DNA of 64,000 nucleotides from HGM04593 sp045592125 (lineage in GTDB: Bacteria; Bacteroidota; Bacteroidia; Bacteroidales; Bacteroidaceae). The notes beneath the pieces were generated by a model that saw only the letters and a program-made list of their open reading frames with translations, did no database searches and was not told the DNA's origin. Location: positions 1-64,000 of the forward strand of contig JAZNUE010000054.1 of assembly GCA_045592125.1 (NCBI GenBank), given 5' to 3'. This document shows, in pieces, positions 8,468 through 17,593 of this stretch; the stretch's first letter is position 1; each line of letters opens with the position of its first letter. The position numbers and the translations under genes were made by a program.

Positions 8468-8518
8468 GTATGTAACTTTTGAATATTATCCGGGCAGGCA
8501 TTTTGCCAGCCATCTTCG

Positions 8519-8526
8519 CAAAAGTA
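8519..8526 (-). promoter_or_regulatory. -7 box of the WecA-like gene
   Basis: TACTTTTG on the reverse strand matches TAnnTTTG and lies about 52 nt before the ATG at 8467. Confidence 0.5.
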
Positions 8527-8657
8527 ACCAATACTTTTCTAAATACATAGCATTTGCTGTGAAATATTTTATTACATAACGAAAAATGATGGTATAAATT
8601 AAGCACTCGCTGTGAAAAATATTCAAGCAAGCTTGATATTTCTCGCTCGTTTGTTTA

Positions 8658-8665
8658 TATCTTTG
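8658..8665 (+). promoter_or_regulatory. -7 box of manC
   Basis: TATCTTTG fits TAnnTTTG exactly, with CTTG at 8632-8635 (22-nt spacer). A leader of about 105 nt would precede the manC ATG. Confidence 0.55.
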
Positions 8666-8776
8666 CACTAGGCCATGAGAATAGGCTGCACCAGGAAATA
8701 TTACTTTATATTTCTTGCCCGTGTCTTCGGGTATTTGTATATTAGGCAAAATTTTTGGATATAATTTGGATTAGTT

Positions 8777-9835
8777 ATGGCAGGTTCTAGTCATCTGGTC
8801 ATTATGGCAGGCGGTGTGGGAAACCGTCTCTGGCCCTTGAGCACAGAAGATGTGCCCAAGCAGTTCGTTGATGTGCTCGGGTGCGGCAAGTCTTTGCTGC
8901 AGCTTACTGTTGACCGCTTTGCTGGACTGTGCCCAGCAGAGAATGTGTGGGTTGTTACCTCGGAGAAGTACGCGCCTCTGGTTGAGGAGCAGCTGCCGAT
9001 GGTGCCTGCCTGTAATATTCTCAGGGAACCTTGCCGCAGGAGTACTGCACCATGTATTGCCTATGCCGCGTGGAAAATAAAGAAACGCGACCCGTCGGCA
9101 AATATGGTTGTTACGCCTAGCGACCATTTCGTGGCCGATGTGCAGGAGTTCCGCCGTGTGATAGGCTCGGCGCTGGGCTTTGTCAGCGGTTCCGACGCCA
9201 TACTCACCTTGGGGATAAGGCCTACCCGTCCAGAGACCGGCTACGGCTACATCGAGGCTGTCCTTGGCAGCGCGACGCTGTCGAACAAGGAGGTTTTCCG
9301 TGTCGATTCCTTCAAGGAGAAGCCTTCTCTTGAGATTGCCAGGTCGTATGTGGCAAAGAAGAACTACTACTGGAACTCGGGTATATTCATATGGAATGTC
9401 TCTACAATTGTCAATGCATTCCGTGTCTACCAGTCTCCAATAGCCTCAGTCTTTGAGTCTCTAATGCCCTATTATTATACTCCCGAAGAGCAGCAGCATG
9501 TGAACGAGCGTTTTCCTGAATGCCGCAACATATCGGTCGACTATGCCATAATGGAGCGTGCCGAGGAAATCTTTGTGTTCCCTGCAAGTTTCGGGTGGAG
9601 CGACCTTGGCACATGGCTCTCCTTGCATGAGAATATGCCGCAGGACCTGAACGGCAATGTTGCAGCTGGAAGTGAGATTGCCCTTTCCGAGTCGCGCAAC
9701 TGCATAATAAGCGCCAGCAGCCTTAAGAAGGTTGTCGCTGTAGGGATGGACGGCTGTATAATTGCCGAGAAGGACGGGAATCTTCTTGTATGCAGGATGG
9801 GCGAGGAGAACAGGATTAAGGACCTGGCTGAGTGA
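8777..9835 (+). CDS. manC: Mannose-1-phosphate guanylyltransferase
   Basis: This 352-residue nucleotidyltransferase makes GDP-mannose from mannose-1-phosphate and GTP, feeding GDP-mannose/GDP-fucose glycan pathways. The pyrophosphorylase signature MAGGVGNRLWPLS is at residues 10-22, followed by VPKQF. DHFVAD, the sugar-binding FKEKPSLE and NSGIFIWN also match the family. It is the short GMP-only form, without the C-terminal phosphomannose isomerase domain of longer ManC/AlgA proteins. It is divergent from a polyprenyl-phosphate sugar transferase, which fits surface glycan synthesis. It converges on the TPR gene at 9868 with 32 bp between. Confidence 0.93.
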   Translation: MAGSSHLVIMAGGVGNRLWPLSTEDVPKQFVDVLGCGKSLLQLTVDRFAGLCPAENVWVVTSEKYAPLVEEQLPMVPACNILREPCRRSTAPCIAYAAWKIKKRDPSANMVVTPSDHFVADVQEFRRVIGSALGFVSGSDAILTLGIRPTRPETGYGYIEAVLGSATLSNKEVFRVDSFKEKPSLEIARSYVAKKNYYWNSGIFIWNVSTIVNAFRVYQSPIASVFESLMPYYYTPEEQQHVNERFPECRNISVDYAIMERAEEIFVFPASFGWSDLGTWLSLHENMPQDLNGNVAAGSEIALSESRNCIISASSLKKVVAVGMDGCIIAEKDGNLLVCRMGEENRIKDLAE

Positions 9836-9867
9836 GGGCTTGCGCCTTTCGCTTTTTTAGGCCTGCG

Positions 9868-11271
9868 CTATCCTATCCTTGAAATGAACTCTTGTGCTGT
9901 CATGCCGGGGTCATACGTAATGCCGAATAGGGTGAACAGCTGGCACGACTTTCCATTTATGGCGTTCTCTATTGCTGTTGCCGCGCTCTCCTTTTCGCCG
10001 GTTATCCAAAGAATGCGGGCGATATATGCGTCTATGTCCGATGTATCGGGACTGAACTGGCGCACATAGCGGAGCACTCTCATAGCAAGGCTGTAGTGCC
10101 CGTGGGCGAAAAGATGTGCCGCCAGGCTGTACAGGGTCTCTTCCTGTGTCCATTCCTTCTGCTCCAGCATGTTCATGTCGCTGAAAGAGAGGTTTTCTTT
10201 GTCGCGCAGCTCGTAGAGGTGGGGTGCTGGCAGCATGAACTGCTGCATGTTGTCGGGGTGCATCATTATCGCCATTGAGATTGCCTCTTCGGCACGCCCG
10301 CTGTCGCCCATCCTGTCAAGTATCATGGCCTTGTTGGTCCTGGCCAGCATTGCCTCTATTGTGCCTTCCTGCACGTCCCCAATAATATTCTTGAAATGCT
10401 CTACTGCTGCAAGGGTGTTTCCTGTGTGGTATTCGCACAGCGCTGTGTAGAAGTGAGGCGGTACAGAACTGGGGTAGCGCTCCCCTAGCCAAGAGAACAG
10501 TTCCTTTGCCCTGGCGTAGTTGCCTGCCTTGTAGTAGCAGTGCCCCATCATCATCCTGGGATATTCAATCTCGTCGTTGATGGTGCTCTCGAACTCGAAA
10601 CATTCCAGCGCCTTGCCATACTTCCCTGTCATGTAGTATATGCGCCCGAGCTGCTCCCAGTAGAAGGTGGAGTAGGGGAACTCGTCGAGCAGGCTGTTGT
10701 ACAGCGCTATGGCCTCGCTGGTGCGCTGGAGCTCAATGAAGCACTCGGCCTTTACCTCGAGCAGGCTCCTGTTGCCAGGCAGGTGCTTGAGCGCCTTCTC
10801 GCACATCTGCAAGGTCTCGTGCGCGAACCCGCAGTCAAGCAGAATCTCGAGCGCCTCGTAAAGGTTGTCCTCTTCAGGAGTGTAATCCTTGATAAGGCTG
10901 TATGCAATCTCGTATGCCTTCTTGTACTCTTTAAGCGCCAGCAGAATCTCGGCATGCAGTATACGCGTCTCGCTGTCATTGGTGTACTCGATGGCCGAGA
11001 AGAGCTCAAGTGCCTTCTTTGCCTCTCCCTTGCTCAGCAGCTGCCTTATCTCCATTCTTGTGTTCTCGGGTGCCGAAGGGTGAATCTGCCTTGACGTCCT
11101 GAGGACCTCTTCGGCCTTTTCGGGCTTCTCTATGTAGAGATAGTACGACGAGAGGTCCACGAACTCTTCAATCGAAAGATAGGCATGCGTGCCAAGGGCT
11201 GTTGCCTGCTCGTACTTCCTTAGGAGCTCGCGGAATTCAGGTGTGTCGAAGTATCCCTTCTCGTAGTTCAT
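9868..11271 (-). CDS. Tetratricopeptide-repeat protein
   Basis: This 467-residue protein is almost wholly helical TPR-like repeats. Examples are LEVKAECFIELQRTSEAIALY, FYWEQLGRIYYMTGKYGKALE and GHCYYKAGNYARAKELFSWLG. No signal peptide or membrane segment is visible, so it is probably cytoplasmic and acts as a binding scaffold. It lies 50 nt downstream of glnS on the same strand and may be co-transcribed. The partner is unknown. A highly acidic N-terminal half and no catalytic motif argue against an enzyme. Confidence 0.85.
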   Translation of the reverse strand: MNYEKGYFDTPEFRELLRKYEQATALGTHAYLSIEEFVDLSSYYLYIEKPEKAEEVLRTSRQIHPSAPENTRMEIRQLLSKGEAKKALELFSAIEYTNDSETRILHAEILLALKEYKKAYEIAYSLIKDYTPEEDNLYEALEILLDCGFAHETLQMCEKALKHLPGNRSLLEVKAECFIELQRTSEAIALYNSLLDEFPYSTFYWEQLGRIYYMTGKYGKALECFEFESTINDEIEYPRMMMGHCYYKAGNYARAKELFSWLGERYPSSVPPHFYTALCEYHTGNTLAAVEHFKNIIGDVQEGTIEAMLARTNKAMILDRMGDSGRAEEAISMAIMMHPDNMQQFMLPAPHLYELRDKENLSFSDMNMLEQKEWTQEETLYSLAAHLFAHGHYSLAMRVLRYVRQFSPDTSDIDAYIARILWITGEKESAATAIENAINGKSCQLFTLFGITYDPGMTAQEFISRIG

Positions 11272-11321
11272 GCTCTTTGCTCTTTACTGTAGAAACTGTT
11301 TCCTGTCCTTCTGGATGTGTG

Positions 11322-13073
11322 TTACTTGCCCTTGAGCGATACTGTGCGGTTGAACACCGGCTTGCCTGGAGCGCTGTCGGGGTCTACGTTGAAATAGCCT
11401 ATGCGCTGGAACTGCAGGTAGCTAAGGTGCGGCAGGCTTGCTGCCCACTCCTCGACAAAGGCATTGCTGTTTATGCGCAGTGAGTCGGGGTTGAGGAAGG
11501 GGCGCATTGCCTCAATGCCTCTGACTCCATTCTCGTTCTCGTACTGCTTGATGGCGTCGCGCGGGTTCTCGCATGTCCACAGGCTGCTGTAGTCGCGCAC
11601 TTCGCAAGGTACGCTGTGGGCGCGGCTCACCCAGTGCAGTGTCTTGCCCTTTATGCGGCGGTCGGCGCCTGGCATGCCGCTGCGGCTTTCGGGGTCGTAT
11701 GTGGCATGTATGCAGGTGATGTTGCCGTTCTCGTCCTTTTCAATGCACTTTGCAGGGTCCTCGTCGCACTTGATGATATATGCGTTCTTGAGGCGAACTT
11801 CCTTGCCTGGGCCAAGGCGCAGGAACTTCTTCCCGCCATCCTCCATGAAGTCCTCACGCTCAATGTAGAGCTCGCGCGAGAAACGGATGATGTGCGAGCC
11901 TGAGTTCTCGTCCTCGGGGTTGTCTATGGCCTGCATCTCCTCAACCATGCCCTCGGGGTAGTTGTCGATTACCAGGCGCACGGGGTCTACTACGGCGCTC
12001 ACTCGCAGGGCGCGTGTGTTGAGGTCCTCACGGCAGGCCGCTTCCATCAGCTTTATGTCGTTAAGGGCGTCAAAGGTTGTGTAGCCTATCTTGTCAATGA
12101 AATTGAGTATAGCCTGCGGGCTGTATCCTCTGCGGCGTATTCCGCATATTGTTGGCATGCGTGGGTCGTCCCATCCGTTCACTATCCCCTCCTTTGTGAG
12201 GATGAGCAGGTTGCGCTTGCTCATGAGCGTATAGTTCAGGTTCAGCTTGTTGAACTCGTACTGGCGGGGGCGGTTATCCTGTATGTCGCCTTCGTCGCCC
12301 TTCCACTCCTTTATCCAGGTGACGAAAAGGTCGTAGAGGTCGCGGTGAGGCACGAACTCCAAGGTGCAGATAGAGTGCGTTACGCCCTCGAGGTAGTCGC
12401 TCTGCCCGTGTGTGAAGTCGTACATGGGGTATGCGTTCCATCTGTCGCCTGTGCGCCAGTGCGGCATGTTCAGGACGCGGTACATTATTGGGTCGCGGAA
12501 GTGCATGTTGGGGCTTGCCATGTCAATCTTGGCGCGTAGAATCATCTTGCCTGGCTCTACGTTGCCGCTGTTCATCTCGCGGAAAAGGCGCAGGCTCTCT
12601 TCGGCAGGACGGTCGCGGAACGGGCTGTTCTGGCCCGGCTCGGTGGTTGTGCCTTTCTGCCTGGCAATCTCCTCCGATGACTGCTCGTCGATATATGCAC
12701 GGCCTGTCATTATGCACCACTCGGCGAAATCCCATAGTTCCTGGAAATAGTCGCTGGCATAGCACACCTTGCCCCACTTGAACCCGAGCCATTTGATGTC
12801 CTCCTCAATGGCGCGTACGAATTCCATGTCCTCTTTCTGCGGGTTGGTGTCGTCGAAGCGCAGGTTGCACACGCCGCCATATTTCTGCGCCATTCCAAAG
12901 TCAATGGCAATGGCCTTTGCGTGGCCTATGTGGAGATAACCGTTTGGCTCGGGCGGGAAGCGGGTCTGTATCTTGCCGCCGTTCTTTCCCTGCGCCAGGT
13001 CATCTACAATAATCTGTTCGATAAAACTGATGCTCTTCTTCTCGCTCTTTTCAGTTTCGTTAGTCTCGGTCAT
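11322..13073 (-). CDS. glnS: Glutaminyl-tRNA synthetase
   Basis: This 583-residue class I synthetase charges tRNA-Gln directly. The HIGH signature is in PEPNGYLHIGHAKA (about residue 40), followed by LRFDDTNPQKED. The KMSKS-type loop is LMSKRNLL (about residue 280). Residues from about 350 form the beta-barrel anticodon-binding region typical of GlnRS. The ATG at 13071-13073 is chosen; an ATG-led extension to 13136 would add 21 residues of low-complexity leader. The first 20 residues are charged and probably disordered. The TPR gene follows by 50 nt. Confidence 0.96.
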   Translation of the reverse strand: MTETNETEKSEKKSISFIEQIIVDDLAQGKNGGKIQTRFPPEPNGYLHIGHAKAIAIDFGMAQKYGGVCNLRFDDTNPQKEDMEFVRAIEEDIKWLGFKWGKVCYASDYFQELWDFAEWCIMTGRAYIDEQSSEEIARQKGTTTEPGQNSPFRDRPAEESLRLFREMNSGNVEPGKMILRAKIDMASPNMHFRDPIMYRVLNMPHWRTGDRWNAYPMYDFTHGQSDYLEGVTHSICTLEFVPHRDLYDLFVTWIKEWKGDEGDIQDNRPRQYEFNKLNLNYTLMSKRNLLILTKEGIVNGWDDPRMPTICGIRRRGYSPQAILNFIDKIGYTTFDALNDIKLMEAACREDLNTRALRVSAVVDPVRLVIDNYPEGMVEEMQAIDNPEDENSGSHIIRFSRELYIEREDFMEDGGKKFLRLGPGKEVRLKNAYIIKCDEDPAKCIEKDENGNITCIHATYDPESRSGMPGADRRIKGKTLHWVSRAHSVPCEVRDYSSLWTCENPRDAIKQYENENGVRGIEAMRPFLNPDSLRINSNAFVEEWAASLPHLSYLQFQRIGYFNVDPDSAPGKPVFNRTVSLKGK

Positions 13074-13212
13074 TGTGTATAATGTATTATATATGTTTAT
13101 ATGCGTATTTTGCTGGAACATTGTTCCATCCTGCAAAAATAACTCTTTTTTCTAAAAAAGAGGCCATGGATAAGGGCTAAATGCTTATATGGCGGGAGGA
13201 AATCGGCGGAAA

Positions 13213-14100
13213 TCAGCCTTTAGCCTTTCTTTGGATTGAAATGTAGTACCCAAGCTTGTATACATTGAACACCCACAGTGAAGGGCGTCTGCCCAGCAGG
13301 TTCTTCTTTAGGAGGTTTCTGCAGCATTTCCATAAAGAGAAGAATACCCCCTCGATATGCCACTCGCCCAGCCTGCGCGCTGCGGCAAGCAATGGCGTGT
13401 CGCCAATCTTCCCGGCAATCCCTGCCAGTGTCTCAAGTGCCTGCTCTGTCTTTGTGAGGAAAACGGCATTCTCTTCCAGGCCGCTGTGCAGCAGCGGGTT
13501 GTCAATGTGCAGTATGCTAATGCCGCGCTTCTCGAGCTCTTTGCCGAAGAGCGCGTCCTCATACCCGTAACGAGTTATGCTGCTGTCAAAAAGAATTGAA
13601 ATGAACACCTCTCTCTTTATGGCAAAGCTGAATGTCGTGAATCTGTCATAGGGCGCCTTGCTCCGTATTGCAGCACTGCGCTTCCTGTCGGCCTTCTTCT
13701 CGTATCTGTACCTGAGCGAGCATCCCTCATGCGGCAGCTCGCTTGCATGGTACATTCCGCCGCATGCTACATCATGGCCCTCCAGTGCATGCGCGTATGC
13801 CGCAAGGAAGGAGTCTCTTTCCACTACGGCGTCGCAATCTATGAATATGAGGCCAGGGTACTGTGCTTCCATTGCAAGGAGATTGCGTATCCTTGCCCTG
13901 CCGATGTTCTCTTCCTTTACTATGCGCCTGCAGTGTGGAAGGGTGTCGGCAATACTGTTGAGGCAAAGGCTTGCGGCGGATGTGCCGTCCTCGCCTACCA
14001 GTATCTCAAATGGCGCGCCGAGCGCCTCTCCCTGCCTGTGGAGCTCTTCTATCAGCGTGCAGCAGCAAAAGTCCTTTACCGGTATGAGTATTGATAGCAT
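13213..14100 (-). CDS. Family 2 glycosyltransferase
   Basis: This 295-residue GT-A fold enzyme probably adds a sugar in surface glycan synthesis. It starts MLSILIPVKDF, the usual GT2 nucleotide-binding strand. Other signs are EILVGEDGTS, an IFIDCDAVVER DxD-type metal site (about residue 95), and YGYEDALFGKELEKRG in the acceptor region. The ATG at 14098-14100 is preferred over 14172 because it begins at the conserved strand. No membrane segment is visible. Donor and acceptor are unknown. The gene stands alone, divergent from fhs. Confidence 0.88.
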   Translation of the reverse strand: MLSILIPVKDFCCCTLIEELHRQGEALGAPFEILVGEDGTSAASLCLNSIADTLPHCRRIVKEENIGRARIRNLLAMEAQYPGLIFIDCDAVVERDSFLAAYAHALEGHDVACGGMYHASELPHEGCSLRYRYEKKADRKRSAAIRSKAPYDRFTTFSFAIKREVFISILFDSSITRYGYEDALFGKELEKRGISILHIDNPLLHSGLEENAVFLTKTEQALETLAGIAGKIGDTPLLAAARRLGEWHIEGVFFSLWKCCRNLLKKNLLGRRPSLWVFNVYKLGYYISIQRKAKG

Positions 14101-14198
14101 TGTGCCTGATGTTCCTGTTGAGGGCAAAGATATAATAAAATCCCGAATATTCCCTTTGGAATGGACCTGCACCTTGTGATTTTATTTGGCGCCAGCTG

Positions 14199-14229
14199 TT
14201 GAATATTATGATATCTTTTATTATCTTCG
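14199..14229 (+). promoter_or_regulatory. Promoter of fhs
   Basis: TTG (14199-14201) and TATCTTCG (14222-14229) are spaced 20 nt apart, close to the Bacteroidota consensus. The box ends 42 nt before the fhs ATG. Confidence 0.6.
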
Positions 14230-14271
14230 CAGAATAGAACATAGAATTCCAAACTATAAAAGCATACATAT

Positions 14272-15933
14272 ATGAAGAGTGACATCCAGATTGCTCATGA
14301 GACCCGCCTTGAGCGCATTGAGAACGTGGCTGCCAAGATTGGCATTGAGGCTAACGACCTTGAACATTACGGCAAGTACATTGCAAAGCTGCCCCTTAGC
14401 CTTATAACAGCGCCGAAGGGCAGGCTCATCCTTGTCACGGCAATCACTGCGACAAAGGCCGGTATAGGCAAGACAACCGTTTCCATTGGCCTAGCGCTTG
14501 GCCTTAACAAGATTGGCAAGAAGGCTGTTGTGGCCCTTCGCGAGCCTTCGCTCGGTCCCTGTTTCGGCATGAAGGGCGGCGCTGCCGGCGGCGGATATGC
14601 CCAGGTGCTCCCGATGGAGAAGATTAACCTTCATTTCACAGGAGACTTCCACGCCATTACCTCGGCGCACAACATGATTTCGGCGCTGCTCGACAACTAT
14701 CTCTATCAGCATGCAAAGGACGGTTTCGGGCTTAAGGAGATTCTGTGGCGCCGTGTGCTCGATGTCAATGACCGCTCTCTCCGCCAGATAATTACAGGCG
14801 TAGGCCCTGCAACGAACGGCCTTGTGGAGCAGGCCGGTTTTGACATCACTCCGGCTTCGGAGCTCATGGCAATCCTTTGCCTCGCGAGCGATGAGGCCGA
14901 CCTTCGCCGCCGCATTGAGAACATAATGCTTGGCTACACATATGCCGGCGAGCCTTTCACGGTGAAGGACCTTGGTGTCGCAGGCTCAATAATGGTACTG
15001 CTCAAGGACGCAATCCAGCCTAACCTTGTGCAGACAACCGAGAATACTCCGGCCATTATCCATGGCGGTCCGTTCGCGAATATCGCCCATGGCTGCAACT
15101 CGCAGCTTGCAACCAAGATGGCCCTTGCGCATAGCGAATATACAATTACCGAGGCTGGATTCGGTGCCGACCTTGGTGCCGAGAAGTTCTACAACATCCT
15201 CTGCCGCAAGAGCGGCCTGCAGCCCGACGCAACAGTAATCGTCGCTACAGCGCAGGGCCTAAAGATGCATGGCGGTGTAGAGCTTGACAAGATTAAGGAG
15301 CCCGACATGGAAGGCCTGCGCAACGGTCTTGCTAACCTTGACCGCCATGTTGCCAACCTGCGTTCGTTCGGGCAGTCGGTGATTGTGGTGTTCAACCGTT
15401 TTGCTACCGATACCGATGAGGAGATGGCGCTCATTCGCGAGCATTGCGAGAAGGAACTCGGTCTGCCGTTCGTTATCAACAATGCCTTTGCCCAGGGCGG
15501 CGAGGGTGCTGTGGAAATGGCACGGATTGTCGTGGATACAATCGAGAATAACCCTTCAAGTAGGCTGCAGTTCACATATGACGACGAGGACAGCATACAG
15601 CAGAAGATTGAGAAGGTTGCCAAGAATATCTACGGCGCTGCCTCTGTAACGTTTGCTAAGCCTGCGCTCGACCGCATAAGGCTTGCCGAGAAGTATGGCC
15701 TTGCAAAGTTCCCTGTATGTATTGCAAAGACACAGTTCTCTTTCAGCGCCGACGCTAAGCAGTATGGCGCTGTCAAGGGATTCAGCCTGCAGATACGTGA
15801 TGTGGTGCTCAATGCCGGTGCCGAGATGATTGTTGCCATTGCCGGCGACATTATACGCATGCCGGGACTGCCAAAGGACCCGCAGGCGAACCACATTGAC
15901 TTTGTGGATGGGGAGATTGTCGGGCTGAGCTGA
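14272..15933 (+). CDS. fhs: Formate-tetrahydrofolate ligase
   Basis: This 553-residue enzyme joins formate to tetrahydrofolate with ATP, giving 10-formyl-THF for purine and one-carbon metabolism. The P-loop region TATKAGIGKTTVSIGLALGL is near residue 65. REPSLGPCFGMKGGAAGGGYAQ and the HFTGDFHAITSAHN stretch are family signatures. The C-terminus GDIIRMPGLPKDPQA is also typical. Length matches the family. Codon use is strongly biased, suggesting high expression. rarA follows 107 nt later on the same strand. Confidence 0.97.
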   Translation: MKSDIQIAHETRLERIENVAAKIGIEANDLEHYGKYIAKLPLSLITAPKGRLILVTAITATKAGIGKTTVSIGLALGLNKIGKKAVVALREPSLGPCFGMKGGAAGGGYAQVLPMEKINLHFTGDFHAITSAHNMISALLDNYLYQHAKDGFGLKEILWRRVLDVNDRSLRQIITGVGPATNGLVEQAGFDITPASELMAILCLASDEADLRRRIENIMLGYTYAGEPFTVKDLGVAGSIMVLLKDAIQPNLVQTTENTPAIIHGGPFANIAHGCNSQLATKMALAHSEYTITEAGFGADLGAEKFYNILCRKSGLQPDATVIVATAQGLKMHGGVELDKIKEPDMEGLRNGLANLDRHVANLRSFGQSVIVVFNRFATDTDEEMALIREHCEKELGLPFVINNAFAQGGEGAVEMARIVVDTIENNPSSRLQFTYDDEDSIQQKIEKVAKNIYGAASVTFAKPALDRIRLAEKYGLAKFPVCIAKTQFSFSADAKQYGAVKGFSLQIRDVVLNAGAEMIVAIAGDIIRMPGLPKDPQANHIDFVDGEIVGLS

Positions 15934-16040
15934 GCCGTAGCCTTTATATTCAGGACAAACGGACATCGTAATCTTATTATTGATTGAATATACACTGCCT
16001 CGCTTCAAGCGGGGCGGTGTTCACTAAAGCAAGCTATTCT

Positions 16041-17321
16041 ATGGCACAACCATTGGCCGAACGTCTGCGCCCTACATCCTTTGACGGCTATGTAGGCCAG
16101 CAGCACCTTGTTGGAGAAGGTGCTGTGCTGCGCCGTATGATTGATTCGGGGCGTATCCTCTCGTTTATCATGTGGGGGCCTCCTGGAACTGGCAAGACTA
16201 CTATAGCAAGGATAATTGCGCACCAGCTTAACCGCCCTTTCTACACGCTGAATGCTGTGTCGTCGGGAGTGAAGGAGGTGCGCGAGGTCATTGACAAGGC
16301 CAAGAGCTCGCCGCTGTTCTCGCGTGGCGGGGCAATCCTTTTCATTGATGAGATTCACCGTTTCAACAAGTCGCAGCAGGATTCCCTATTGAGTGCAGTT
16401 GAGACAGGTACAGTAACCCTCATAGGCGCTACTACCGAGAATCCCTCGTTTGAGGTCATACGCCCGTTGCTGTCGCGCTGCCAGCTATATGTGCTCAAGT
16501 CGCTTGAGGCCGACGACCTGATGAGACTGCTCAACCATGCTATAACTGCCGATGAGGCACTGAGGTCGCGTGGCGTGGAACTGCGCGAGACGGCTGCCAT
16601 CATGCGCTACAGCGGCGGTGACGCCCGCAAGCTGCTGAACATCCTTGAGCTTGTTGTTGAGAGCGAACCTGAATCGCCTGTCGTGATAACTGATGAGAAG
16701 GTGAAGCGCTGCCTGCAGCAGAACCCGCTAGCCTATGACAAGGACGGCGAGATGCATTACGATATAATCTCGGCCTTTATAAAGTCAATCCGTGGCAGTG
16801 ACCCCGACGCGGCCCTCTACTGGCTTGCACGCATGATTGAAGGCGGGGAAGACCCTGCATTCATTGCAAGGCGTCTCATTATATCGGCCTCGGAGGATGT
16901 GGGGCTTGCCAATCCCAACGCCTTGCTGCTTGCGAACGCAGCGTTCGATGCCGTAACGAAGATTGGCTGGCCCGAGGGGCGTATACCGCTTGCCGAGGCA
17001 ACTGTGTACCTTGCAACATCGCCAAAGAGCAATTCGGCCTACATGGGAATAAACAACGCGCTTGCAACCGTGCGCGAGACAGGCAATCTTCCCGTCCCGC
17101 TGCATTTGAGGAACGCGCCTACAAGGCTTATGGCCGACCTGGGGTATTCCGACGGGTATAAGTATTCCCATGACTTTCCAGGGCATTTCGTAAAGCAGCA
17201 GTTCCTGCCCGACGGCGGCGAGGGCTTCTCTTTCTGGATTCCTCAGGAGAACCCCGCCGAGGCAAAGAGCAAGGCCTGGATGAGGCAGTGCTGGGGTGAT
17301 GACAAGCCATTCTGCGAGTGA
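16041..17321 (+). CDS. rarA: Replication-associated recombination protein A (AAA+ ATPase)
   Basis: This 426-residue AAA+ ATPase of the RarA/MgsA/WRNIP1 family acts at stalled replication forks. It has Walker A GPPGTGKTT (about residue 48), Walker B LFIDEIHRF, sensor ATTENPSFEV, and an arginine-finger region LLSRCQLYVL. The C-terminal tetramerisation domain runs from about residue 240, with GSDPDAALYWLARMIEGGEDP. The ATG at 16041 starts MAQPLAERLRPTSFD, the usual N-terminus. The frame extends upstream to 15984 with unrelated residues. It is followed by a hairpin (17345-17370) and a repeat locus. Confidence 0.95.
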   Translation: MAQPLAERLRPTSFDGYVGQQHLVGEGAVLRRMIDSGRILSFIMWGPPGTGKTTIARIIAHQLNRPFYTLNAVSSGVKEVREVIDKAKSSPLFSRGGAILFIDEIHRFNKSQQDSLLSAVETGTVTLIGATTENPSFEVIRPLLSRCQLYVLKSLEADDLMRLLNHAITADEALRSRGVELRETAAIMRYSGGDARKLLNILELVVESEPESPVVITDEKVKRCLQQNPLAYDKDGEMHYDIISAFIKSIRGSDPDAALYWLARMIEGGEDPAFIARRLIISASEDVGLANPNALLLANAAFDAVTKIGWPEGRIPLAEATVYLATSPKSNSAYMGINNALATVRETGNLPVPLHLRNAPTRLMADLGYSDGYKYSHDFPGHFVKQQFLPDGGEGFSFWIPQENPAEAKSKAWMRQCWGDDKPFCE

Positions 17322-17344
17322 GTGCGACTGTCATAGTGACGTGA

Positions 17345-17370
17345 GCACACTTTCGCTAGTGAAAGTGTGC
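17345..17370. terminator. Hairpin downstream of rarA
   Basis: GCACACTTTC pairs with GAAAGTGTGC around a 6-nt loop, 24 nt after the rarA stop. There is no T tract, so the terminator role is uncertain. Confidence 0.5.
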
Positions 17371-17394
17371 AAATATCCCAATCGCTATTTATAT

Positions 17395-17545
17395 AGAGAT
17401 TCCGTTCTTCTGTCGCAATGACAAAACAACGTTTTGTTATCGACAAGTTTTGCAGCAACAGGTCAAACGTAGCATAGCCGTATGTTATGCCGTTTGGGTT
17501 GCGAAGAGCAAAACGAGTCAATGACAGTGCAAATATAGAATGACA
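17395..17545. repeat. Hairpin repeat locus 2 (one 68-bp copy)
   Basis: One copy of the 68-bp hairpin lies at 17447-17514. It is preceded by the AATGACAAAACAACGTTTTG segment (from about 17417) and followed by GTCAATGACAGTGCAAATATAGAATGACA (in pieces from 17517 to 17545), just as in locus 1. It sits between the convergent rarA and carbamoyltransferase genes. Confidence 0.9.
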
Positions 17546-17593
17546 AATACGCGGTGTGGTCGCGGCGCCGTTCTTTCCTACAAGCAATTGACC

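Larger units (their letters stand above)
8468..8776. other. Divergent regulatory region between the transferase gene and manC
   Basis: This A/T-rich 309-bp spacer has no gene. It holds a reverse-strand -7 box TACTTTTG (8526-8519) for the transferase gene and a forward TATCTTTG (8658-8665) for manC. Two similar segments ending in GCTGTGAAAnATATT lie at 8549-8568 and 8602-8623, 53 bp apart. Confidence 0.6.
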
